Shown piece after piece: positions 1-13,267 of a stretch of DNA of 64,000 nucleotides (the first letter of the stretch is position 1; each line of letters opens with the position of its first letter). Made by a program: the position numbers and the translations under genes. Source of the DNA: Orthonyx spaldingii (lineage: Eukaryota > Chordata > Aves > Passeriformes > Orthonychidae); the NCBI GenBank assembly GCA_013397795.1, contig VZTJ01003817.1, positions 558,001 through 622,000 of the forward strand, read 5' to 3'. A model generated the notes under the pieces. That model was not told the origin of the DNA. It saw only the letters and a program-made list of their open reading frames with translations, and did no database searches.

Positions 1-3000
1 ACATCTTGTGAGCAGGTGTTCACCTGTCTGAGCACAAATCTGACAGTGTTTATATTATGGTTTATGGTATTTGCATGTGTGCTCTCTGCAGCAGTTGAGG
101 ATGTGGAATATTTAGGTCACTCCTTAAAAGCTCCTCTATTTTTTTTCCAGGGTCAGTATGGTTTTCAGTGAGGCTCTAGAATACTCCTCTACTGTCAACT
201 GATGTACAGTTTGCAATTCTCGCTTTCCCAGGATGTTTATGTCTAAACATCTATCCTTTTTTAACTTTCTCATGCGACTTACGGAACAAAGTAACCTGCC
301 TACACCCAGATTGCATTAGGGTGTGTCCTTCCTAGCCATTCAAAATATATGTGCTTAAATACAAACTTCATTTACTCTGAAATCAGAATTCTAAGCATGT
401 CAAAGGGACAAAAGGCTTACATTCAGTTGTTATGAAAGCTTGGCTGTACACACACTGCTTTCCTGTTTGTCCCTGAGGAAAAGCAGCTATTATCTCCTAA
501 AATGAGAAATACTTTTGAAGACACAGAATGTTTGTCACCCTACACTATGGGAGAGGCCCGGATCATCTTCAGCGTATCAGGGAAAGCTTTGTCACTGGTT
601 TCAGCAGCTCAGGAGTTTTCCATCTGATCACTTTTTTCTTCACTTTATACACAGTAATAATTTGCACAAACCAATGAGTGAATGAAAACCCACTAAAATC
701 AGCTCTGAAACTACCAACGATTACACCGTGGCCTGGTTTTGAGTTTTTAAACAAGAATATGAAGCAAAGATTCAATCTCTTCTAGCCTCAAGTGAGCTAA
801 GCCTAGACTAGAAGAACAAATACACCATAAGTTATAACTCCTCGAGGTTACACCCTTGATCAAAGGTAATTTAGCACTGAAATTACATTGTCTTTTCTTG
901 AAAATATCTATGATCTTCACCATCTGTTTCATGCGATAAAATGAAGTTGTTGATTTGATGCTGCACCTTCTATGTCAGAATAAAGGCCAGTTCCTATTTG
1001 CATCAAGCAGGAAAAAAAAGCAATTATAAATTATAATGAAAACAAGCACATGTTTTTTCTATATTTTAATGAAGCAAAGGTAGCTGCACTTGTTTACAGT
1101 TCCAATCAAATTCAGATCACGTTAATTGGAATTTTCAGTTTCAGATGAGTAAAACTCTAGCAAGCAGGTAGAGAAAGGGCTCTAATGAGTTCCTCACCAC
1201 AGAAAAATTATCTGGCAAACAGTACAAAGATCACTCAAATGAAAACAAATACTCAATAAAGCAGATAATTGACTGCAATCTTAGTTAATAAGATGGCCCC
1301 AAATTGCCCTGCAAAAATGTCAAAGCAACTAAATATAAATGTTTATCTTTGTTAGGAAAGGAAGAAAAACTTCTACATTGTTCTGGGGAACTTCTATACA
1401 GTTTTATGGGAGTCTAAAGTACTTTAAAATTAATTAAGTATTTTATGTTGCTGTTCCTGGATTGAAGTTTTATTTCAGCATTGAATCTGATGGCCTATGA
1501 TCTAGAGTCCTTCCCATCCTTTAAACCTGTCAGCGCCAATATTTGTTTACAGTGCCAAAAGCGAACACTAAAATGAAAGACTGATCACTTACATTTTTTT
1601 TAAAAGTCTATTAATTGTACCTGAGGATATTCTCAGCTCAACATACCTTTACATACACATGCATGTACACACACATATATATACACTACCACAATCTAAT
1701 AAAAATACAGTGGATTTAATACATTTTTTTCATTACTATCCATCTCCTTCAGATCCTGAAATTGATGATCAGGGAAACAAGCATTCCAACAAGAAGATTC
1801 CTATAATATTTGTGTTGCCTGAGAATTTTGTCCTTTTTTTTCCATAAATAAATCAAATCCTCAACGTTCCTTTCTAAAATGAAGTCTTAATGTCACTCAC
1901 CATGAAAAAGTCTAGAATAGCATGCAGGCAACAGAAATCCTCTGGTCAGCAAGGTATTGCATATGTGGTGAGAATCCAGCCAATTTAGTATTACTGTCTG
2001 CATACCATCAAACAGCTTAAGTGTTTCTTTTAACCAAGGCAGAAACAGCTGACTATTTATTCCTGTTGCCTTGGAAAGCATGGCAGAGGAAGTATCCAAT
2101 GTGCTTTTCAAAGCAGGTTGCGGAAATTGGTTACAAGGGACAGAATATTTAGTATGTCTGCCTCATTATGTCCATCTTATGGATCACCTTTCTGTTCATC
2201 CACCAATCTAAGCGATGAGTTAGTGACAAGAACTGTTTCTTAGGAATAATACCTGTATTCAAACCATTTCAGCTCCACTGAAAAAACCATGCATAATTAG
2301 TTTCTGATAGGTAGATTTCTAAACTACATAAAGTAAGATGTCATTGTAAAGAATGAGGAAACAAATGCCCATCATATCCTTAGTAACATTTGATCGCATA
2401 AGGGTCTCACTTCTTACAATTGCTGATTCCACATCCTCCCTGCTATTTCAGGGAGAATGCTATTATACAGACATATTTTTAAATGGCTTTAAATTTAGAA
2501 TTTAAATGAAAATCATCCTAATATCAGATTTTTGTGAGTGGGTTACTAATACTGTAGCAGTTCCTCCTGGAACTCTCACTGCAGGAAGTGAAATATTCTC
2601 TTCCTCCTGACTCTCCAATACAGTCAATTACCCCAAACACTTTCTTACAGCTTCCTCCCAGAGTGAATTTTCTTTCTTGTGAATGCTTATAGGGTTTAGT
2701 GTCGCCATCTTTGTTCTATCCATACCAAAGAAAGCTCCTAGAAACAGACTAAAGCAGATGGTGACAGATGACATGCCAGTGAACTCAGCAAATTCAGAGA
2801 ACTGGGAAAGTATATAAAATTTAATCTTTATCTAGACTTTTTGCTTCCTTCTTCCTTACCACATCAAGAAGCTTTCAGTCGTCCTTTCTTCATAGTTACA
2901 AGTCCCTGTTACCTTTTCATTTGTTGACCTGTCTAATTTCCTCGTGGACCTGCCACTCTAAAGGGAAAAGTTTGACAGTGAAGTTGCTATGGGGCAGACA

Positions 3001-3949
3001 GACACTCCTACTCCAGCAGGCTTTCCACCCTCAATAAAAGTGTTTTGGTTCTTCCATTTCATCTCCCCTTCATCTGATTCTGACAGAACAACATAAATCC
3101 TCTGCTACATTTGCTTAGCCTCTTATCTCTAGGTCTTAAAACTAAACTTCTAACACTTTGAGTAGTAAATGACCCTTTAAACTGAAAAATCAAAGACATG
3201 CCAGGCTCTAGAACATGAAGCAAAGCAGAAGGGAGACAAAAACAAACCACCAAGCCTCCTGAACCTCCTCTGCAGCCTCCCCTCTGCTACAGGAAAGGAT
3301 TGCACTATTTCAAATCACAATTCAAGCCAATTTCTTTCACAAATCAAAAATCTGCAGATTCATCCTGATGATGATGGTGAAGAATAATACTTATTTTTTT
3401 ACGTATGGTATGCCTGGTACTGTTATACATCTAGTTAAAAAATGGCCCCTTTCTGAAATAATCTTTTCACATATGTGAGTAGAAGGTAATCCATCAGTGT
3501 AATGGCAATGAAAAACACATGAAACTTTTTCACTGATGGCAATTTGAACTGAAGCGACTCATGACCCTCATGCAGCTCCTGCTTTTTGCTGAAGGTGTGA
3601 CAAGGAGGATCAAAATATGACTTAACATACAGACAGATTCCCAAATGGACACTCATATCAGAAAACTATCAGCAAACTGCAATTTCTCCATGAATACATC
3701 GTGTACTTAAAGAGAATCCTCTTGTACTGGATCAAGGTGCATGTTTGAGTTCCTTTCTTGTTTCTCTCACGAAGGTGCTAAGCCCATGATTACCTCTAAG
3801 CATCACAAAATTACAAGATTTCACTTCCATGCTATGTCAGATTTCCCCTGACAGGAATCCCAGTAACATAGAGACAGACCTCTGTGTTGGAGGGTATCTG
3901 CATTCACTTGTTATCACTGATTTATTCTGTCATCTTGAAGATACCAGTT

Positions 3950-4068
3950 AAATGCTCTCTGCCTCAATTCCCCCTTCTCCAAAATGGAGATACAAATCCT
4001 TAATTCCAGATAAGGTCTTTCACCTGCTGTTGCAATGAAAGTACTGTGTAATTAGAGGATACTACTAG
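3950..4068 (+). repeat. Possible MIR/CORE-SINE-like or L2-type remnant
   Basis: A segment reading as 'CTGCCTCAATTCCCCC..', then 'CCAAAATGGAGATA', then a stretch ending 'AAAGTACTGTGTAATTAGAG' resembles the tail of ancient amniote SINEs and LINE2-type elements. In those, a 'cctcagtttcc..aaaatggggataa' phrase precedes an 'aaagtgctttgag'-like phrase. Divergence is high and the assignment is from memory of consensus phrases, so it may be coincidental. Confidence 0.3.
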
Positions 4069-7000
4069 TAGTTTTGCTAATTCTTTTATATTACGTGTAT
4101 TTTTATAATTTTAGATGGATTTTAGTAACTGTGCACAAAAAATTTAAAAAAGCATATTTCCTTGACCTAGTTCAGCCTAAGAGTAACTGGTTCATGCTTC
4201 ACATGCTTACCTGCCTTTGGAGTTTGAATTCGACAAAGTGTCTCTGATACAATTACACTTCCTTTGCTAACAAAGGGTACAAGCAAATACATAAAAATAT
4301 GTTCATTTTGGAGAAAAGGCTACCAAGTTTCTAGCAAGCTTTTTTGTGATGAGAAGCAAAGAACCTGTAAAACATGGACACATATTAACAACTGTGAACT
4401 TCCCAAATCTGAACTCTAAGCCGATGCACAGTGGCAGCAAACTCTGAAGCTAAGGATCTTTGTGGTTTGTTCAGCTGGAACAAGAAGCCAGCAGACTATA
4501 AAGGCAACCTGCCCAAGCTTCCTCAGGTATTCCTGCTAATATGTAGGTTTCATCTGCATCATTTGTAATATTTCAGCCAGGGCACAGATGGGATCTATTG
4601 GCATCTACAAAAGTGCACGTGTGAGAGGAGAATTAAAATAACAAGAAATCTAGAAGCCATTTGGCATGTTGTTGGTCTATCCTGCCACACTTTAAGGAAA
4701 GAAAACTGAGAAACATTCCTTTGTAAAGGACTTAAAGGAATATGATACAGAGGTATATTTTAAAAAAGCAAAAGCACATGATATTCCAAAGGAAGTAACA
4801 TGACATTATATCCACAGCTGTGACAATATTAGCATAGTGACCCATGATTACATATCAAGCAAACTGGAAGTTGTGATCCTAATTATTATATAGAAAAAAG
4901 TGCTGAATGAGAAAAAAAGATGAGGAGAAGGGGGGAATAAAGCACTTTAAAGCAAATCCAAACACAATATCTATCAACCCAGCTGCTATTTGTTTCTGTC
5001 AGACCTGTCAGTCAGTGATTTTAGATGAGAGATTGGAAGTAATAGCGTATGCGTCTGCTAGTGGAAGCTGCAAAATTATTATTAGAGAAAGCAGTATCTT
5101 GTAGGCAGGAGAGAATCAAGGGAAATGTTGTTGCTGAGAGATAAAAATGGAAATAAATGGGATGATTTTCCATTACTCTGCATTCAATCTTCCATGGCAA
5201 GGATGTTTGAGGCAGCTGTATGCCTAAAAGGAGACATATTAAAAGGAGCAAGGACTGGCCCAAAGTTGGTCCAAATCTCACATGTCTTTTGGAAACCATA
5301 ATTTACACACATCTCTCTCACTTCATTATTGGAGGCACATACGGGATGGGGTTTAGTGGAAAGGAAATTTAGCTTCAAATAGCATTATGCTCCCTATATG
5401 CCATCTAGTCTGTACCCAGTGTAATTTACAGCAGTTTCAAGCAATGATCTTATTTTTGCTGTCTGTAATTCCCTATCAGACAGAATATTTCCATGCCATA
5501 ACATACTTGAATAAACACCACTAATATCAGAGCCTGAAAACACGAAATGCCAATCATTTTGGCATTTTTCTCAGTGTCATATCACACAGGCAAACATCTC
5601 AGGATCCTAGGAGACCTCACCAGTAAACCAGTTAAAGCAGTACTATTTAAGCTTCTAAATTCAGTGAGAAAATAGTACACTAATCATTTTCACACATCAC
5701 CATATTAAAAAGCACAACAGCAGTACCTGACCCATATTTCTTTATACAAAGAAGCATTCCTACAAGTCAGAGTCAAGGTATCAAGGCACTGTACTTCATA
5801 GGTACTTAGGTACCAACTTTCTTTGTCTAAATAACAGAGGAATCTGTCCTTAGCAGAAAGCTGGCTTGATGGAACTCAAAACACTTCTATGAGATAAATA
5901 TGAAATAAAAAATATTGGAATAATAGCTTTATATTTCCTTCCCCTTGCCTTCCCCTACTCCCAGGATTAAGAAAAATTTCTTTTCTACTGTTCCCTTGTA
6001 TATATAGAAAGAAATCCTGGTTCCTTAAAATCTTTGCCAGAACTGCTCTGTTCTGCAGACCGGACTTTTACAGTAGGAGTATGCCTACTCCAGTCCCATT
6101 GAGACGTTTTGTGAAAATCTGCAGTCAGGGGTACTATGATCTTGAAAGTAAAATTCAGACATTTAATTTACATATATTTGTTTTGTCAAACACTGATCAA
6201 ATATTGACATTAAGCAAGGCAAAACAAACTTGATCCTTGTGCATGCTATGTCCATCCTTTAAGCAGTATACTGTGTCCTGAGCAGGAAAGAGTTTCTGCT
6301 CTGAGAGAAGCCCTGGTAAAAGCAGTGTTAACAACTACAAGATAAATATTATGCAATAAGTAATTATTTTATATCCTTAAATCTTCGTGAAGGCAAGATT
6401 TCCTGAAAGGAAAGAAGAGTGCAGATTGGTTACTGTCAAGGTGGAAAGGAAATCACACATGACTCCAAGGCATCAGGGCAGAGGCAGGGGGGAAAGAAAA
6501 GGAGGACACTGAAGTCACCATCCAAGTGAGGAGAACCAGTTAAGGGAGATCCTGCAGAAAGAAAGAGCAAAGGATTTTTCTCAGGAACTCACGTCCCTGA
6601 AGAAAAATATTTCTGGAAGCATCCAAGGAAGCCACATTGGACAGCTCAGTCATGTGCAAAAAGAGGGTCCTATATTACATGTAAAGAAATGGCCTAGGGT
6701 GCCTTGAAAGACTTGAAGTTCAGGAGAGCCCGAAGGGTCTTTCTAGTGTTTATATCCAGAAAACAGGATCTAATGTCCATGAGCCATGTGGCAACTTACT
6801 GAGAAAGACTGACTTCACATGTAGCCTTGCTGATTTCAGTGAGCTCATAATAACATCTTTTAAACCACGAGTCCATCAGTTACACAGACACACAGTTTAG
6901 GGAATCAGACAGCAAGGAGTCTGCACTCCTGTACTATACAATCATAGGGCTCACCTGAATTCCTGCATAAAGCAAAGCACCACATTTAGGAGAAAAAGAA

Positions 7001-8859
7001 ACTCCTTCAGTCTAAACTACTATATTCCCTCAAGAGATAAAATCATTAGTCCCATATGTGTGACACAACATTGATGTAAAAAATGTTTCACTGTGAGCAA
7101 AACATACACAATTTAACCCAGAAAAAAGTTTTTCAGCTTCATTGTTATATATTTCTTTGTTGTTTAATTCCTGGGTCAAGTTTATTTATTTTTAATAAAT
7201 GCACATAAGATGGAATTCATTTTGATGCATTTAAAATTACTCATGTTCTTAAGAAGGGCTAGAGAGAACTTTTAGAAGTAATTAACATTATAAGAATCAA
7301 GTGACAATGCTTAAGGGTGTAATAGAAAACATTGTAAAAGAACTGTCACAACATACAGCAAAAACAAAACTTCTTTATGGAATATGGTTTATTTGAAATC
7401 ATGCAAGAGAACTATTTTTATCTGCAGTCCACACTAGGAAATGGATGTACAGAAAAAAAAATGCAATTCCGCTACCCTTAAAAAATATATTTTCAACAAG
7501 TCTGTGTCCACCATCTGCTAAAAAATATTTTTATTATTTTACAGTTATTTCTACCCAACTGCTTTAGGAACTAAAATGCATTTTTAATCACACTGAAGAG
7601 GGTCTCTAGGGCACTTGCCTGTCTGCAGAAAATTAAAGCTAGGATAAAATTGTTTATCTGCCAACTGCATAAAGTAAATCAAATGAATTGACACTATTAA
7701 CAGTTAAACTATGCCTAAATAAAAACAAATAGACTATTTTCCTGGAGGAGTAATTTTTACCTCCTTTTGGTACTGCACTACTTTTAGTCAAGCTTTGTAT
7801 CACTGTTTTTGGTCAAGCTTTCTATCAGTTCAAGTTAAGAGAAACTGCATAAAAATGATCATATTTTTAATAATAATGTGCAATCCTTTCCCTAAGTAAT
7901 AGCTCTTCATATGCTCTTGCAATTAACTAATTGTTCTATCATCCAGGCAAACAAGAACAGAATCAGAAATGCTGGAGAACATACGGTATTCACACAACAC
8001 TTTGCATTAAAATGTCAAGTGAAATGTGAAATATTACTTTCACTGGAAATAATTATGTCCTATTTCAGGACTCTGGGAGAAGCTGCTGGTTTTTTGTTGC
8101 CACCACTGAGAAGGAAGTCCTTCTTTGAAAGCTGAAGACCAAAGACGGATGGACAGAATCTGGTAAGTTCAGTGGAAAAACAATCAAGGAAACAGAAGAA
8201 CAATGCTTCAGTCTTGTTCATAAAAGACAAGGACCAACAAGCAATGGAGACTCATTCACATGTCCAAGATATGCACCTTTACCTTGAGAGAGAGCGTCTT
8301 CTGCTTCCCAGTTTGCTATCACAGACTTTAAACAGTCAATCTGCTCCCTTGCTATAAAAACCAAGACAGCAAGGCTAGAGTTTTCCAGAGACACTGACAA
8401 GTGAAAAGCACCACTCAGAAAGGTCTGTAAAAAAAAAGCATTCTCTGTCAATAAAGAATGGGACAATGACTGAGGAAATCCAGATTCCCTTTCTAGTTGT
8501 GAAAGAGATTGCCAGTGAAACCATGAACAACCATGAGACACCTCAGTAAGTGGGGATAATACTCACCTACTTTCTGTAGAGGAAAAGGTATATTAGTATG
8601 TTTGCTATGCAGATGGCAGCCAGGCTAGATCTTAGCTTGAAAGGTCATTGTACTCCAGTAATATGAAAATCAAGTGCAAAATGTGTGAAGTTCCAAACTA
8701 AATAGGCTCTCACAGAGGATAACTGAAATAATTCAGCAGCTCTAAGGCAGAACAGTTTCCTTTATTAATTTGATTTTCTGCATAATAGTGTCGGTTGTCT
8801 GATACCGTGCAATCATTTTTCAAGTAGAATTGCGATACCACACAATATATAGCAATTGT

Positions 8860-8884
8860 CATATATATATAGCTATATATATAG
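8860..8884. repeat. (AT)n microsatellite with palindromic AGCT centre
   Basis: Alternating AT dinucleotides flank a central AGCT, so the tract is self-complementary and could extrude a hairpin. A partial related phrase (ATATATAGCAAT) occurs about 30 bases upstream. Confidence 0.8.
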
Positions 8885-9722
8885 CAATATTCATGTTCTG
8901 TGAGTTCCTGCTAGCCACATGGAGACAGTGACTCAGTTATTTCTGCAAATTCAGTAATCAGACCAAATGCATATGCAAAAGGCAAAGTCTGTTTGATGGG
9001 TGCTCTGCCTGATTAATTTTCCAATATACTGATTAGCTAGCTGAGTGCATAGTCAACAGCATGGTGATAAGTTTACTGTAAAATTGATGAAGAACAGACT
9101 TCAATATTTTATTGCCTTTGTCATGGATACTGGGGAAAAAAAGGGATTTTACATAAAGCTATTTGGTAAAACTAGACCCCCTGAATATTGTATGCATATA
9201 AAATGAGATAATTTTCCTACTCTCATGTAGAATTTAGTGGCTTATTTCCAAAAGCAAAACAAAACTGCAGATTGTTAGAAGTACTTGTGTAGATCTCACA
9301 GCTAAGCAGTTGAAATAATGCTAATAATGGCCTATAGATCTTTTATTTTAGCTAAATATGTGCTGTTTCAGTGAAAAGTGTTTTCAGGTCACTCTGTGCT
9401 TCAGGATTCTGCCTAACTGAGAAGTAAAGTAACCAGGGGGTAAATAGGTTTCTATCAATCTGGACACCCTTTTATCTGCATGGAGCTCATATCAGTCTGT
9501 GGGTATTCTGCTGAAGAAAGAAATTATCTTCATCTTTTCACTTGGCTCTTTATAAAATAGATCAGACATTCCTGACAATATAGAAGCAGGAAAACTCCCA
9601 TGTCTATGCCTCACTCTGGAGTTCTTGATTGCCCATTTGGTACTGCTGTGATGACATGAAAGACTAAAGAATGACAGATACTATGAATGCTTACAGGTAT
9701 ATAGTTTCATATGAATTTTCTT

Positions 9723-9738
9723 AAAAAAAAAAAAAAAA
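9723..9738 (+). repeat. Poly(A) tract, 16 bases
   Basis: An uninterrupted run of A. No retrocopied gene body was recognised immediately upstream, so it is called only as a simple repeat. Confidence 0.85.
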
Positions 9739-12127
9739 GCTGATTTTAAGCACATGAAATAACAGTAAGTGTGAGATTGCTGGTTCACATTAGAAACCAG
9801 ACAAGGCAAGCCCTGCTACCAGCAAACTTTTCAAAGAATGGAAGGGTTGGTTGGGGTTACTTGGGGTTTTTTACCTTGGTTTCTCATGAATAACCTAAAA
9901 CAAAGGATGGCAGAACCTGATACATTAGATTTTGTTTGCTTACCACATGCTATTTTATGGGGACACATTGGTGCAACATCAAAAAGTCCACAGGCCTGTG
10001 AAAGGAAGGCAGCCAGGTGGTTTTTGCTTGCAGCCATCTCCCATAGGTAAAGAACAAGACTGGTTGACAGGGGACTTTTTTACAACCTTTTAAGTTTAAC
10101 AGATTAAATAATCCCTCTTGATTTCCTTGCGCTGTGTGAAATTATGCAGTGCAAGCAGATTCCAAATTTTATAATGCCCAGGATGTTAGTTAGCATTACA
10201 CTCTTGCTACATTTTATTCTGGGGTTGAAAAAAAGTGCCTCAATATAAATTTAAGAAAACTAATCTGTTTTCCAGGAACTGTGTAGTAAATTGGACCTGC
10301 ATCAAAAACTCTTTACTGTTTCCTCCTCTTTTATTGTAAGATTATTTCCTGAAAGTAATAGCTGAGTTTTTAATGCAATTATTTTTTCTTTATGATAACC
10401 TTGATTCACTAGAGTAAAAATGATGGAGGTATTTATTTTTATTGGGCAGTTAGCTTAACTCCTTGATCATCATTTCCAGTCCTAGCTTTTCTACCTGAAT
10501 CATAGCAGTATGAAAAAAATGAGTTAACTTTGCTTATAAAGTTCCAAAATCCTTTAATTAAAACCCACTATTCTAACAGGGCATGTTTCAATCCTAGAAA
10601 ATACAAGGGAGCAAAAAAGATCTCCCCACTGGTTGATTACTAAATGACTGATATAAACTGCCTTCACAAATGTTCTTTTGTCTTTCTGCTTTAGCAGATA
10701 GGAGAAAAGGAGAAAAGCAAATATTTCAACATTCCTTTGAGCTTCAGCATTCTGCAGTGTCATAAGCTTTCTTGCTCTCTTGATCCTTTTACTTCTGAGT
10801 TTTCACAACTGCAGCAAAGGCCCCATGGGCTGATCAGTCAAGCATTAACCATGCCATGAACTTCCCTGTATACTCAGGAGGCCTGGAAGCCTTCTGGTAG
10901 CTTTCTGAGAACTCTGAGATTTTCCCATTCTCTTTTTGCACAAAAATTAGGCCATCTTCATTTTCACCAGAGAACATCAGTGACCACATCATAAAAGCAA
11001 ACTTGAAATTCAGGGCATTCACCCAAAATACAGAGAACAGGGTTCATCGCTGATCTAGCATAGACAAGGTGAGGACTCAAACTTGTTGTTCTCACATTCT
11101 CTGCAAGCATCCTTGGTAATTATTACCATCTGGTAATAATTTTTTATTCTTAGATTATCACATGCATGTTTTGCGAACTTCCATTTATGTCAACATGTAT
11201 TTAGAACAATAGTAATTAACACCAGTAAATACCTTTGAAAGCAAAAATTGAAATTCTTAAATAAATCCATAGCAGAAGGGATTATAGCTCTCTTTCTCTT
11301 TAAATTAAAAAAAAAACAAACTTCAAAATATAACCACTGTATGACTGTGACTGTGGACTTCATTAACTACAAGACAAATTTCAAAGATTAAAATGGAAAA
11401 AATCTCTAAAGTGTTTTTTTGGGAAGTTGGAAGAGAATTTGGGATTACAACCTACTCTTTAATAGAAATATAATCATGTGAGCAGTAGTATTAGATACCA
11501 TCAGAAAGAAATGAACCAAAATTCACTGATAAAAACATGCTTATCTGTCCGTTACACTTGCAGGTAAAAAAACAAACTTGTATCTGAATTCATATCTAGA
11601 GATTAGAAATCACGGATGTCTGTCTTTCAAGTGTTTACTCTTTTAAATCTCTGTCATTTTCCCTCCTCAACTAAGGAAAAACTCATAGTTTTACTGAAGA
11701 TTTTAGAGCATAACACTTGTCTTTTAATCACTAATTCACTCATCCAAAATTAATAATCTCTGCAATTAAAAAAGTATATATTTAAATTATGCAAAATTTA
11801 TGAGCAAAATAGTCTTGCTGGTTTAAACCCTTGAATTAAACTAAATAAAATAATAGGTCAACTATTGTGCACTCTGGGACATTGTTAGTTTAAAACATGT
11901 TATATATTGAAAAAAATTCTTGTTATATTGCTCCAAATCTGCATATGACTGGTCCAAATCTTGGAGAATATTCAATACGTGTAAGGACAGCATCATCTGA
12001 CATAGGACTGCATTATTTATGGCATATAATATGTATCACCTTTTAGCATTCTCAAAACTCTAAAAATTTTTTCCATAGATTTAGGGAGAAATATGACATA
12101 GAATGATCTGAGACAATAAAGCAACAT

Positions 12128-12159
12128 CCAGATTTGGAAATCCAGATTTCCAGATCTGG
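12128..12159. repeat. Short inverted repeat (14-bp arms)
   Basis: CCAGATTTGGAAAT is followed by the 4-base loop CCAG and then ATTTCCAGATCTGG. The arms pair with one mismatch. No loop motif or T-run suggests a functional RNA. Confidence 0.7.
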
Positions 12160-13243
12160 AAATATTCATTCTGTGGACAGGTTTCTTAACCAAAGGGCCA
12201 ACACTGTCAGTAAATTACAAATCATGAAACAGAATAAAACATGAAGTGAACATAATTATCTTTACATAGGCACTACCAGGATTTTTAAAACTGAAAGAAA
12301 ATACTTTACTTTTCTTTATATTTATATTTTAAAAATGCTTTAATCTATATTTCTGTAGATTTAAGATAAACAGAAGTCTATCAAGTTTTAGCTATTCTAA
12401 ACCTCATCTCTTTCCATTGTTCTCTCTCTTCAACTAAAGAATAACTCAACTGTTTCAGTGAGCATTTTACAGAATGTATCGATTGGATTTAAGACAGTCA
12501 GATTTTCATCAGTACATTTGGCACTCTACACTATGCCTGTCATTGGAGAGCAAAAATTACTCATCATTCTTTATCCTTCTGTTGTTGTGATATCCTATAC
12601 ATAAACCATAAGTTTCTGTAGTTTGCTAGGGAGACACTGTTACATCCAGTGCTGTGCATCATCTTACCACCCAAGTCAGAGTTTTGGAAAGTCATCTCTG
12701 TTATGACACCCCATACAATCCAGCCCTCAGTTTTTTTCCTTTGTATGTATGAATGGGATTGATGTTTGCAAACTGTAAAGAACATTTAACTTTTAAACTT
12801 ACTGAACCTATGAATGGGAACATTTAGCAGCATCTCATGTTACTTAATCAAGAAGGAACTTCTAATAAGGAAGATACTTCTCTGCTCCTCAGGAAATCGT
12901 AATATCTGTATCAGTTTTCTAAAGTGAAGATGATGATTCTTCCCTGCAACTACTGAAAGGATAATGGGATACTTAATAAAAATAAGACCTTAAGAAAAAA
13001 TGGCATCACTAGCTTCTGGAGAACTGCCTGAATACATAAAACCTTGAAAACTGGTAGTAATGGGATAAATTCTGTTCATTACAACTAACATAAGACTAAG
13101 TCAGCTGAGCTGCATGTCCTTATAAGCACACACTGTATCAGAAGGAATTTCTAATGTCCGCAGAGTATCTGTTTATAAAATAGAAAAATACTGTGCATAT
13201 AGTATTCTGATAAAACATTTCAGAACTGGTTTTGATTAATTTC

Positions 13244-13267
13244 ATTTTAATTTAACTAAATTAAAAT
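13244..13267. repeat. Perfect AT-only inverted repeat (11-bp arms)
   Basis: ATTTTAATTTA, a 2-base spacer, then TAAATTAAAAT. Perfectly complementary arms made only of A and T. Probably chance or slippage in AT-rich DNA. Confidence 0.7.
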